Positions 45,658 to 61,832 of a stretch of 64,000 bases of DNA are shown here, piece after piece (the stretch's first letter is position 1; every line of letters begins with the position of its first letter). A program made the position numbers and the translations under genes. The notes below the pieces were generated by a model. It saw only the letters and a list, made by a program, of their open reading frames with translations. It was not told where the DNA came from and ran no database searches. Origin of the DNA: Microbotryum silenes-acaulis (lineage: Eukaryota > Basidiomycota > Microbotryomycetes > Microbotryales > Microbotryaceae); NCBI GenBank assembly GCA_003665825.1, contig QPFY01000010.1:992001-1056000 (forward strand). Reading direction: 5' to 3'.

Positions 45658-47095
45658 TCAACGTGCAGCGGTAAACGGACCCTTCTCTTGCGGACTCTCG
45701 GGAACCGACACGACTGTAGGTGCTGGAGAAGCCATTTCGGCATCCACCTTGGCTTTGAACCCTTTGTAGGGGATGCAGAAGGGAGGGAAGGCAATGGCGA
45801 ACGCAGCCTGGCAGAGCACCATGGGGACCGCATCGAGGCAGATGAAGAAGGGTTCATGGGCTGTCAATAGGGGACGGGGTGTAGATGAGTTGGGTTGGTC
45901 CAGGACGAGTTATCGAACCGATTGCCGGACTGACTGATAAGATAGCCCGTCCACCCTTGCGAGAGCTCCACCATTCGATAGAGGCAACTTCGACCAGAAA
46001 AGAACGGCAAAAGAACAGGGGCTCGACTTTGGTCAGTTTCGGCGGGCCTGCGCCAAGCAATCACCTCATGAAAAGCGACGACTGACCGAACGAGGATCCA
46101 AAACGCGGCCCACACCATACCGTATACGATTCGTTGCAGCTTGACTCCGGGCTGAGTCTTGCGTTCTTGGTATGCCGGCGATCGTATTGCCCGTCGGAGA
46201 AAGTCGTAGCCGAGCGCGCAAAACGCGAGCATCGCGGCGAGTTGTAATGCGATGCCTGCGACCATGATGTGGGTTCCTATCGGGGAAATAGAAGAAGAGA
46301 TGGTTGTAAGTAGATGAAATTTGAGAACGGGGCTCCAAACATTTTGGCAGCGAAGCGAACGAACCCGTCTTGGACGCCTTTCCATTCTCAAGAGCGATCG
46401 CAGCCATCGCACCACCCACAGCTTGTACAACCAGCGCCTGGGAAAGGGGGATAGAACTCAGTAAAAGTGGGCTAAACACCGCGTAAGCTCATTTTCACTG
46501 ACCAAGAGATCCGCCAGACAGAAAATGAGCATGTAAAAATTCGGTCGAAGGCGGGAATGCTCGGCCCCCAGCGTCCGAGTCAGCATGCCAAGCGATCCAT
46601 ACAGCGCAGCAGAGTAGAAGCAGGGGGATAGGATGAGGCTGATGAACAAACAATCAAGATGTTTCATCAGTAATAAAGAAATGACAGTGTGCTGTACTGT
46701 GGCGTTAAGAAGCGTAGATCACCCCGGGACTTACGCGCATTGTTGGATTAAGAAAGCGTCGAGGCTATAAACGTTCTTGGAGCTCCAGAGCCTCCCGCTC
46801 CATCCGATCACTTGACCTGAAACAGGCGTTGATTTATTTGAAAAGCATCAAACTCAAATTTTAGCTCTCAAAAAGGTGGTTGTGAATAGTAAACATGATA
46901 GGAGGTCGGGGCGGACTAACCTAGCCCTCCAAGAAGGAGAATGAACATCCACCATACTTTGGACTTGAAAACATGGAACGTATTGATGATCGTAATGAGA
47001 CCGAACAGGGTGATGAACACAATCGCTGCCGCTGCAAAGGAAAAGTCAGGACTGGAGTCAGAAGGAGTTGCGATACCTGGCTCGGTGGAAGCCAT
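45658..47095 (-). CDS. RTA1-family seven-transmembrane protein
   Basis: The start at 47095 (MASTEPGIATPSDSS) leads into FSFAAAAIVFITLFGLITII. Then come KVWWMFILLLGGLGQVIGWS, ILSPCFYSAALYGSLGMLTR, FYMLIFCLADLLV, VVQAVGGAMAAIALENGKAS, IMVAGIALQLAAMLAFCALG, IVYGMVWAAFWILVRSV, and the family signature CLYRMVELSQGWTGYL followed by HEPFFICLDAVPMVLCQAA. This is the RTA1 (lipid-translocating exporter/resistance to aminocholesterol) layout. The gene is cut by several short introns; the stop is at 45658. Yeast relatives (Rsb1, Rta1) affect sphingoid-base release and drug resistance at the plasma membrane. Its promoter is squeezed into 132 bp behind the interrupted upstream gene. Confidence 0.85.
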
Positions 47096-47237
47096 CCTGA
47101 CGCGATAAAGAGTTTCCTGGCGTCACCGATGGCTTACCGAGTGTGGGGTAGTAGCCTGCGGACCTCGCAGAGGAACCACCACGTCAATCGCGGATCCGAT
47201 TACGCTATTCTTCAGGCGCACTCTGTGCTAACCGTAA

Positions 47238-52357
<5,120 letters not shown>

Positions 52358-52362
52358 GCCGG
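52358..52362 (+). repeat. Target-site duplication, right copy
   Basis: GCCGG, matching 47331-47335. Confidence 0.8.
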
Positions 52363-52625
52363 AAGCCAAATCGGAAGGAGTCAGCTTCAACTGAAGCCCA
52401 AGGTCGAGTCGAGGACAGCTGTAGCGGTAGTAGCATAGCCTTTGTCACTCACCTAGACATGGCCCTATGAGAAGGGGCGAACTGGATTCTCTGACGTAGT
52501 TGAAGAACGAGTCGATCCGGAGCGGTGGAGCGGCGGGCGTCGGCTAGCTTACCGCTATGACGGTCCCGAGGGTTGGCTCAGTCAAGAGAAGTTGGAAGTG
52601 GTAGAGTAAGAGCGGGAAGATAAGC

Positions 52626-53548
52626 CTGCTCACGACAGCGATTGTTCTTAATAAGGGGGCCGGAGCTCGTCGGTGAAGAGAACAAGGAAAAAGGACAAAA
52701 AAGGACAAAAAGGAACAAGAAAAAGAAAAGAAAGAGTGATTTTTTTAACAAAGTTAAAAAGGAAAAGGGAAAGGGAGCAATTGGTTCTGCTGTTTATTTT
52801 TTTTATTTTTTTTGAACTTCAAAAAAAAAACAGACGACTTGAAGATCGACATGGCTCCGATGGCGAACGGCCACGCGGGGAGCGAACAAGCAACGCGCGG
52901 ACCGAACAGCCGGCGCAAGGCCGGGCGACTGCCGGCCGGGCGTGCCCCCTTTCGGGCACCGGGGTCCGGGGTGCTCTAACCTGCAGGCTGCAAGACGAGT
53001 TATTTGATACTTGATGGTATGTAGGTTAGCTCGCGCTATTGTAGCGGTCGTTACAGCCACAACAGCACAGTCTCCGAGGTATCACTCACACGTGCACGCG
53101 GCACTGGAAAGTCCCAGCGTTTTTCTTTATGCGCCGGACAGTTTATAGTTGCCCGAGGTCCCAGTAGTAGGCTCGTTCCTAAGTTGGCATGGACCCGGTC
53201 CAGTAAGTTGGACAAATAGGTAGGTCTTGCATAAGTCTCAGGATAAGATTACAACACACTAACATCTCGAACGCATAGGATTGGTCATTTTCCCGGATCG
53301 AAATGGTCCCCTTTCATTCGCGGACGCATGATTCGGCGCTGCTCAGATCGATCAGTGCGTCAGCCGGCTCAGCGAGCTGCATGCTGCAGGCGACGGGCGA
53401 TCGCCAACTGTCGGTCTTGTCCAACCCCCTGAGTCTCTCTGTCCGCGAAGACGGTGCGAGCTCGCCAACGATCGAAGACGGATACCCATCACTCAGGAAA
53501 TTCATCGTTTCCTTGTCCCCTTGATCACTTTACAGTCAATTAGCCAAG
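52626..53548. other. Non-coding stretch: purine-rich run, T runs and GC-rich hairpin region
   Basis: From 52670 to 52790 the top strand is nearly all A/G with a T7 run. Near 52790-52830 there are T8 and A10 runs. Then 52860-52980 is GC-rich with self-complementary words (GCCGGCCGGGC; GTGCCCCCTTTCGGGCAC; CCGGGGTCCGGGG). The rest, to the chorismate synthase start, holds no supported gene. It does not resemble the neighbouring genes' intergenic DNA and may be an inserted non-coding element. Confidence 0.4.
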
Positions 53549-55358
53549 ATGAGCACCTTCGGTTCCATGTTCCGTGTGACGACGTACGGCGAGTCGCACT
53601 GCGCCAGTGTCGGCTGCATCGTCGACGGCTGCCCTCCTGTCAGTACACCGCATCCTGTAGCGCATCCTGGGGTTCATACCTCGAGGACGCACCCCAACCT
53701 GCCACTCACACCGATTCCACTATCACTCTCCTCTCCCCCTCTCGCTCGCTCCTTGGATCTGGAACCCGGCCATGTTCTCGTTGCCTCCGCGGCGGCCATT
53801 CTTGACTCGGACGGTCGAACCTCTTACGCCAACAGGGAATGCCGCTCGGCAACGGTGATCTCCAGCCCCAACTGACCCGACGACGTCCTGGCCAGTCTGC
53901 TCTCACCACTCCGGTGAGTGCGCGGTCACCTCTGGCTGATCTGCGATCCGATCCCCTCCTGACCGCGACGCCCGTAATCTCCGAACCGCTCCTCCCAGCG
54001 CAACGAAGCCGACGAAGTTGCGATCCAATCCGGTGTAGAGGCCGGTGTTACCTTGGGGACACCGATCGGCATGCTCGTACGCAACAAGGACCAGCGCCCG
54101 CACGACTACACCGAGACGGACCACTACCCGCGCCCTTCGCACGCCGACTGGACCTACCTGCTCAAGTACGGTATCAAGGCCAGCTCGGGCGGGGGGAGGA
54201 GCAGTGCACGAGAGACGATCGGTAAGGCTCGACAGTTCGGGTGACTGCACATGGAGGTGTGCTCACGATGAGGAATTTCTTCCTCTTTAGGCCGAGTCGC
54301 GGCGGGAGCTATCGCCGAAAAGTACCTCAAGCTGGCCCACAACGTCGAGATCGTCGCCTTCGTCTCGTCGGTAGGAAAAGTACACATGCCCACCTCCAAG
54401 CGTGACGACGACAACGACGACGAGGACTATCTGGCTTTGCTGAGAAGCGTCTCGAGGGAGACCGTCGACCAGACCACGATCCGATGCCCTCACCCCGAGA
54501 CGGCCAAAGCGATGGAGGAGGTGAGTTTGCAGACAACTTGAGCAAACGAAGGTCGGTACAATGCTGACGACACTTCTCGGACAATATACGATATCAAAGC
54601 GAGTCATGTTGGCTAAGCAGAACAACGACTCGATCGGTGGTACGGTCACGTGCGTCATCCGCAACGCTCCGTTCGGTCTCGGAGAGCCCGTGTTCGACAA
54701 GCTGGAAGCCCTCTTGGCCCACGCCATGCTGTCGATCCCCGCAACCAAGGGCTTTGAGATTGGTTCTGGGTTCAGGGGAACCGAATTGGCCGGGTCCAAG
54801 CACAACGATGCCTTTATCAGGAAAGCCGACGGGTCGCTCGGGACCAAGACGAACCGAAGTGGTGGCATCCAGGGTGGTATCAGTAACGGCGAGGACATTT
54901 ACTTCAAGTGAGTTGTAGGCCTTCAGATGTCCTGGATTGGGGTTGGAATGCTTATTGACACGTGCCATACTATCTCTCAGGGTCGCGTTCAAGTCCCCGG
55001 CCACGATTTCGCAGGATCAGGCTACGGCCAAGTACGACGGGCAGGACGGTGTATTGAACACTCGAGGACGCCACGACCCATGTGTTGTGCCCCGCGCCGT
55101 CCCCATCGTTGAAGCCATGGCCGCTTTGGTCATCATCGAGTATGTATTTCCGCTGTCTCGGGGGGGGGGGGGGGGGGGGGAATTTCCCGGCTGTGTCAGC
55201 TGACTCTCGCCCCCTAATGCAGTGCCGTCTTGATTCAAAACTCCCGACGCGCTTCCGCTGCTGCATTGCCGCCGCTTCCGACCGCTCTGCCCCCTTCAAT
55301 GTCGCTGCCGACGAAGCAGCAGTACGAGAAGGCCGTCGACGAGATGGTCCAGAACTGA
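53549..55358 (+). CDS. ARO2: Chorismate synthase
   Basis: Seven exons (53549-53638, 53836-53913, 53999-54221, 54291-54520, 54600-54907, 54981-55139, 55223-55358) sum to 1,224 nt, 407 residues, the usual fungal length. Signatures are present: [20 protein letters not shown], then [42 protein letters not shown], the FMN-site segment [33 protein letters not shown] and [20 protein letters not shown]. The enzyme converts 5-enolpyruvylshikimate-3-phosphate to chorismate, the last shared step of aromatic amino acid synthesis; fungal forms also reduce FMN. Intron 6 has an uninterrupted G run of about 20 (near 55161-55180). Exon 7 carries a short poly-Pro/Leu linker. Confidence 0.96.
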
Positions 55359-55546
55359 GCTGGTCAACTCGTAGGCCTCCAGGGAGCTTCCTCTTCGGAG
55401 CATGGAGATTTCTGCTTGTACTTAGTTTGTCAACATCGACACAAGAGCGCGCGTAAAAATGCCTTTGCACGTGCAATTCAGTCCTGCTTTCGCATTTCCG
55501 GCCTTTGCATCGCTCGAGAGGTGCAGCGGCCCGAGAACCGCGCAAG

Positions 55547-55576
55547 CTCGAGCTAGCTAGAGCTCGCTAGCTCGAG
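55547..55576. repeat. Perfect 11-bp inverted repeat with 8-nt loop
   Basis: CTCGAGCTAGC (55547-55557) and its exact reverse complement GCTAGCTCGAG (55566-55576) flank TAGAGCTC. It lies about 190 bp after the chorismate synthase stop and 98 bp before the GH85 start. It could be a terminator-like hairpin or a dyad binding site. Confidence 0.6.
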
Positions 55577-55673
55577 ACATTCGGTGTCGAACCACCACTC
55601 TGACTCGGCCCTCCCTCTCTCTCTCTTTCCTTACCGTTCCCTGCACCCTGCTACAGTCTCTTACTGTCTTACA

Positions 55674-57978
55674 ATGCGCACACCCGCCGCTGGACCATTA
55701 GTTGGGGATGCAACGCAACAGTCTCCCGCCTTTTTCTCTTCCCTTGCCGACTTTGCCAAAAATCGACGAAGGCCGAAGTCACTGCTGAAGACGATCCCCT
55801 ATTCGTTCCCGAAGGCCGGGTTGGATACAGCGGGGAAGCATCGGTTCTCCGTCTGCCATGACTACAAGGTCAGAGCTAACCACTCGGGTGTTGTTCGGGT
55901 AGAGGTAGAATGACTGACCCCTGTCTTGCCCTTGATCCTGCCAGGGAGGATACAGCGAGCTCGATGACAACCGAGGCTACACGTTCAGTTGGTGGCATCT
56001 GATTGACTCTTTCGTATAGTGCGTACTATCTGTGTGAAAGTTTTTCGTCGGACTTCAGCCGTAGCTCAACCTCTCAGCCCTCGCTATACAGCTTCGCACA
56101 CCGTCGAGTGTCGCCCCCACCTCGAGCGTGGATCCAAGCCGCCCATCGTCACGGCGTCAAGATGCTCGGCACCTTCATTTTCGAAGGCGATGACGGTCCT
56201 CAAGACTTTCTCAAGCTGCTCGTGCACTACAACGAAGATGGCGTCCCGCGACTTACGGCTGCGAGTCTGAGCTACGCCGACGGTCTGATCGACATGTGCG
56301 TCGAGCATAGCTTTGAAGGCTGGTTGATCAACGTCGAGGTGCCATTCGTCGAGGGTCAAGAAGCCGAGCAGATGCAAGCTATGCTGCTTTGGTTGCGATA
56401 CCTCAAGGCTGAGGCCAGACGCCGCATCGGCCCGGCGTCGGTAATCATGTGGTTCGTCGTCATCGCGGTCCTTCGAAATCACGTGACCTTTCTTCGGTCG
56501 TCCTGACCATCTCGTGCCCCGGCAGGTACGACGCCGCCAACCTCCTGGGCGTTGAATGGCAGAATGAAATCAACAATTACACACTCCCCTTCGCTAAAGT
56601 GGCCGACTCGATCTTCCTCAACTACTGGTGGAGGGAGAAGGAAATCGAAGACACTACGACCAAAGTTGCCGAGAAATCGTCGATGATCGAGATGGACCAG
56701 GTCTACTTTGGCTTGGACGTCTGGGGGAGAGGCCAATTCGGGGGTGGAGGCTTTGGTTCATGGATCGCGTTGGACTTACTCGATCGGGCGACCAAATCGA
56801 GTTTGCATAAAGTGTCAGCGGGGACGTCGCCGAATGCGGCCTACTCTGTTGCCATCTTTGCCCCTGGATGGACCGTCGAAAGTCTCGGACACGACCTTAC
56901 GAATCCCAAGGGCTACAGCGAGTGGTTCGCGGATGATGCACACCTTTGGATTGGAACACCGCGACTACCCGACGCACCAACACCGCTCGCACCTGTTGGC
57001 AAGCGTGAGGAGACTGCTTCGGTCGCTCCAGCCGCAATCGACAACGCCAATCGGACCGCTCAGCTCACCTGTCTCGCATCTGCGTTGGCCACTTCTCTGG
57101 ATCAGATCTCCAAACCGCTTTCGAACTACGCTCGGGACCAAAATCGATCGCCACCGGATCTGAACGGGTCGTTTTGGACGTGTTTCTCTCGAGGCTCAGG
57201 ACATGGCTTCTTCATTGATGGGAAGACGCAAGCGACGTGGGACAAGGGATGGATGGACCTCAATATGACGTTCCCTTTCCCTTGCTTGGCTATACCCTCA
57301 ACACAAGAGGGGATCAAGACGGATCTGGTCGAGGACGAGGCATGGTTCGGATCGTGCGCGTTAAGCATCGAATCGACTCGCTCGGAGACGATACAAGTAC
57401 CCATCAGTGCGACGGACATACCTTTGTCTAAGGTGTATGGCGCGCGTATCAAATTTCTATGGAAAGAATCATCACCTTTGCCAACCGAGCTCGGCCTCTT
57501 TGCGACCGACGCTCACGGTCCACTTCGGCTGGGGGACTTGAAGTCGAGTGAGGAGGCGGAAGGCTGGCACGCTGTTTCAGCCCAGATCGAGTCTGACGTC
57601 GACACCAGGATTACCAGCTGCGGTGTCGAGGTTCCAGGAGGTTCGAGGATCTTGGTTGGTTCAATTTCCATCCTCGCGGGCGATGGTTCAATAGCGGTGA
57701 CACCCTCGATCACAGGCGTGCAATGGGCATCGAGCGGCGAGCGAATCCAATGGCAAATTGATGGCGCAAATCCGAGCGATGATTGCGCGACCCCTGCGTT
57801 CCCTGCGTTGATGTACACCGTATGGTACACGCGCGATGGAGAGGAGCCCAAATTGCTCGGCGCCACGTCGGACGAGTTTTTCGCATTGTCACGCTCAGAC
57901 TTTCCAGAGACTACAGGACGTGTTGGAGTTCGAGCGATCGCGATCGACGGGACGCTCGGCCCCCTGGCGCTTGGTTAA
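55674..57978 (+). CDS. GH85 endo-beta-N-acetylglucosaminidase (cytosolic ENGase)
   Basis: Four exons (55674-55868, 55945-56018, 56092-56451, 56526-57978) sum to 2,082 nt, 693 residues. GH85 signatures run in order: HDYKGGYSELDD and FSWWHLIDSFVYF, then WIQAAHRHGVKMLGTFIFEG, then EGWLINVEVPF, where the Asn and Glu of N-V-E are the catalytic pair of the family. DSIFLNYWW and QVYFGLDVWGRGQFGGGGF follow. The C-terminal part is beta-rich. There is no signal peptide, as in cytosolic ENGases that release N-glycans from misfolded glycoproteins or free oligosaccharides by cutting the chitobiose core. The acceptor and donor phases agree throughout. Confidence 0.92.
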
Positions 57979-58532
57979 GATTGTTTGGACATGATCTACG
58001 CGAGAAATCCCATCTTTTGTATAGAGCCCGGATTTATCGTACGTGTATACGCTAATAGGGAACTTCTGGATGTTGCGGGGATGGATTCCGCCGATTATCG
58101 GTGCTTGCAATGCTATCGCTCGAGAATTGTCTATACCCGTCAAGCTGTGCTTTGCGCATCTCTGGGCGTTCATGCCTGAGGGCACCTAACACGAGCTCGA
58201 GCCTCTGATGAGGACGTGATGGACATCGGTCCCATATTGTTGGCCACCTTGGTTGTAAAACCCCTCAGCCCTTTTAAGGAGACTTCGTTTCTTCCTTTCG
58301 CTACTACAGCAGTTGTCCGCACTGGAATCGGTAAGGCCTCCCGCACCTCAACCATCGAGCTTCAAAACTGTCCTCCGACGCCGCAGTCAATCGTCGAAAG
58401 AACGCTCGGGCCCAAGCCAAGTATTGCCCCGACTCCTCGTTTGATGATACACGGCATCAGCGCTGTGATGTCCGAAATTCAAGCACTACTCGACACACTC
58501 CAGAAAACTGTTGGGTCAGAGAACGCGCTAAG
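57979..58532. other. Intergenic region before the membrane-protein gene
   Basis: About 550 bp. A plus-strand frame opens at 58219 but runs into the next gene in the wrong frame and has no family resemblance. It is taken as 5' flank. Confidence 0.4.
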
Positions 58533-60367
58533 ATGGATGACGAAATGTGAGTCGCCCCGCCCCGGAGCCTATCGCTGCTACTACACCTCACATCAGTCCG
58601 CTGCTACACCGAATGCTGACCGTTGTAGGCTTCTCGAAGACGGTACTCCTTTTTACCTAGCGATCAACAACAATCAGAACCCTTTTCCTTGGGGGATCAA
58701 GGCAGCGCATGACTCGATATACCCGCAGATGCCGCCTTCATTCACGCGGTAAATGCCCACCGGATGTCTGAAGAGCTCCGGAATGACCCTATCCTGACTC
58801 GCGCTGCCCGGTTGATCTTTAGACAACTCTGGTGGCTCGTTGCGCTGTTTACCGTTTCAATGACTATGGCCCTAGTCGGACTCATCCTGCGCCTGGCACA
58901 AGGACATTTCTGGATTGTCCACCGCATGGATTCGAGGATCACGATGCCCAACATCTCCATCCAAAATTCCTTCTGGGCGTTCTTGTACAGCCTTATGAGC
59001 ATCATCGAGCTCGTAATCACAAGTAGGATTGTATCAGGCTCCGTATACCCATCATGGTACATCGGCTACCAAGGATTCCTGCCCGTCGTTATATTCTTGG
59101 GCCAGTACCCCGAAATTTGGGCCACGGCCAGCGCCTGGTGTCTGCGCAAATACGGTCCACACAGGGACGACTCCGGCTTGATCTCGGCGTGCTTCACGGC
59201 TCTTCCTTTTCTATGGCCTCTCGTTGCCGTTTCACCTCCCATCTTCTTCTTCTCCCTCGCAGCCCGGGCCCTCGGTGGTGTACACGGCGGCGTCGGTCAA
59301 TGTATAGTCAATATTAAAGTCTTTGAATCCTCCTGGACAAGTGGCGCCACCATGGACACCGATCTCGCCCAGCTCGTACAGGCTCTGCAGCCCCTTGCAA
59401 CGATTGCCGCTTACGCTCAAATATATGCATTCTGGTCACGTGTCGCGTTCCGCTTCGTCGGATCGGTTCTGGTCATCACGTTCATGGTACGTCACGCGCG
59501 TGACAGGCTTTGGGCCCGAGATAAGACCAGTCGGTTGAAACAACTGGATGCTTTCCTTGAGCAGCTATACGTAATCGCAACCGTCACCGAATATAATCAC
59601 CTCAGTCGTCAGGTTCGCAACTTGCGCCGCAAAGCGGGTCTTGGGCTGGCGATGGCCCCCAACAGGATGGGTCTGTTCCCCGGCAAAATGGACTGCGCCG
59701 CGCAACCGAGCGCGCCGACCTCGGCGAAATTCGCCGTGCAAATCGGCTCCTCGAACAATGACAGTGCGAATACTCAGCTTGAGTGAGTGGTACGAATAAA
59801 CTATATACTTCATTTTCGTTCATCCAAGATGCATAGATGCTGACCATGACTCGATACGGGTTCGACAGGCAGCAAGCGCGGCTCATGGCATGGGCAATAA
59901 GCAATCGTCTCCTGACGGCCGTCCCGGTCTCGCTGATGCTGAGCACCAATGCGGCGTTAGCTTTCTGGTCGTCTGTCACCCCCATCAAGCTCTCTGACAA
60001 CGATGGGACCATTCAAATCATCGGCCTCGTCGCAGCGTGGATCAACTCGATATGTTCAACTGTAGTGGCGGTCCTCATCTTGTTCCGCGCGTTGAGCAGG
60101 TCTTCGACGACAACAGAAGCGGTCAAGAGACTTGCGCCATGGTTGCCGCTGGCACCGATATCTACCGCATCAACCAGATTGATGGACATGGTTGGAGCTC
60201 AGGCTTCTCCTTTGTCTCAAAATTCGGCCAAGAAGGATTTGCCCCCCGGTTTGACAGCGCAAGTGTCAGTGACATCGGAAGGCTCTGAAAACATCACAGT
60301 GAACCACCTTCAATCTGGAATCACCGGAATCACAATTGAGCGGTATCAGCAAGTATCAGTAGATTGA
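58533..60367 (+). CDS. Multi-pass membrane protein of unknown family
   Basis: The proposed exons are 58533-58546, 58629-58748, 58823-59486 and 59837-60367 (442 residues, phases consistent). A tiny first exon (MDDE plus) joins LLEDGTPFYLAINNNQNPFP. Then come about seven membrane segments: QLWWLVALFTVSMTMALVGL, FWAFLYSLMSIIELVITSRI, PVVIFLGQYPEIWATASAW, ALPFLWPLVAVSPPIFFFSL, FRFVGSVLVITFM, LTAVPVSLMLSTNAALAFW and LVAAWINSICSTVVAVLILF. The fate of 59487-59836 is uncertain. It stays open to a stop at 59786 and looks partly protein-like, so a form ending there is possible. The layout recalls lineage-specific 7TM proteins of basidiomycete yeasts; the function is unknown. Confidence 0.55.
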
Positions 60368-61022
60368 ATCTGGAGAGAGCGATCTAGATCATTGCGACGG
60401 GGTCCTGGAATCCCGTTCAGTGTGATTTTGCTGCATAGTTCAATCCATTCATCAGCATCAGACAACTTATTGTATTACAAGAAATCAAGCAGGAGCTAAG
60501 TAGTTTTTCGAAGAAATATTGAAGGCCTAACATGGAGATTAAGTCCGGCTCCTAAGTTTGCGCGTGGTGGACGCGTGGTGAACTGGCTCTTTGAGCATAA
60601 AGGAATCATTGACGATATTAGACTTTAGGATCTTGCGGAACATCCATATCTGCACCGGCCGCTCATAATGAATCGAACAGCTGCTCGCTACCATGATCGA
60701 GCAGTGTTACCAAAAGTCGGAGGTGTCAGGAATATATGGTTGTACCCTCCTTTACCTGATTATCGTTCCCATTTGTACTAAGGACCGCAGCGGGAACGCA
60801 CTATTCTTTACGGTACATCAGCTTCCAAGGCTCCCTCCCGTCGGAGCCCCTATCTCTCCGCAACGACGCGAGTTTCCCTCCCAGGGTTTCAAGCACGAGA
60901 CCATTAGTGCACCACCTCCCGGCAATGCGTCGGCATGGAAGGGGTTTTTTTCCGGCCCACCTGCTCGAGAGACGTGCGCCAATCAGTTGAAGTCAGTGAG
61001 GTCGACCACGCTCACTTCTCCT
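60368..61022. other. Intergenic region between the membrane-protein gene and its decayed copy
   Basis: No supported gene. A plus-strand frame at 60693-61115 has no clear family resemblance and overlaps the pseudogene in another frame. Confidence 0.4.
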
Positions 61023-61605
61023 AGGATATCCAAGCTGATGATCGTGAATTTATGGCCCTCGGCCTCAGACTCCAAGCGCAACTCATCGATTGGGCCACCT
61101 CAAATCGCGTCCTGACTGATATCATGACAGCAATCATGATATCATTTATGCTGGCTACCTATGCTGGACTGTCATTTGGGTCCGAGTCGGCCCGCAAATC
61201 AATTCACTTGGGCGAAAAAACCCCGTTGGGTTCAGGTCATCACCCTCGTCGCGGTATGGATCAACGTAAACATTTCGACCGTGGTCGCTGTTTTGATGCT
61301 ACTCCGTGCGCTCAGCGGTTCAGCGGTTCACCGACCGCGACGATGAGGGTCAAGAAGTGGATATCTTGGCTCCCTTTGGCACCCGTCGATGCTCCAGCAT
61401 CTGGCCCAAAAACTTTCTATCTTGCCCAAACGTCTGCAATGTCGAACTCGTTGCATGGATCGACTGGTCGACTGAAGAACAGTCAACCCACGAAGCGAAT
61501 CCGCAGTCAATGACATCACGGTCAAGCGCGGAATGCCAGGTCCGAGTCACGGTAGAAACACGGCCGTCGAGTGAGCGTTCAGGAGGTCAGGCCTGCCCAC
61601 TCTGA
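61023..61605 (+). pseudogene. Frameshifted partial copy of the preceding membrane-protein gene
   Basis: After an acceptor-like CTCCTAG at 61018-61024, LRLQAQLIDWATSNRVLTDI and MISFMLATYAGLSFG match the last exon of the upstream gene (RQQARLMAWAISNRLLTAVP and SLMLSTNAALAFW). At the A6 run near 61214-61219 the match moves to another frame (VQVITLVAVWINVNISTVVA then VLMLLRAL). It moves again near 61320-61330 (VKKWISWLPLAPVDAP against VKRLAPWLPLAPISTA). The 5' two thirds of the parent are absent. Order and spacing fit a tandem partial duplication that has decayed. Confidence 0.65.
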
Positions 61606-61832
61606 AAGCCAAACATCGATGCAGTGGAGCGCTCCATGCAAACTGTGACTTCTAGATAGCATATGATTTGATGGAGTAGAAAATCAATTACATACATTTG
61701 CTTCTGAGCGCGAAGTGACCAAGCAATAAGTATAAGGTTGATTAGCCGGAGGCCCCGAAGCATATAAACGGATGAATATTGGACATAGAATATGATGAGG
61801 TATTAACAAACAAGAAACGTATAAAGAGCGCA

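Noticed and set aside
58219..58752. 178-codon plus-strand frame before the membrane protein
   Set aside because: Its second half overlaps the better-supported short exons of the membrane-protein gene, and its first half has no protein-family features.
60693..61115. 140-codon plus-strand frame
   Set aside because: Compositionally biased, and it overlaps the decayed membrane-protein copy in a different frame.
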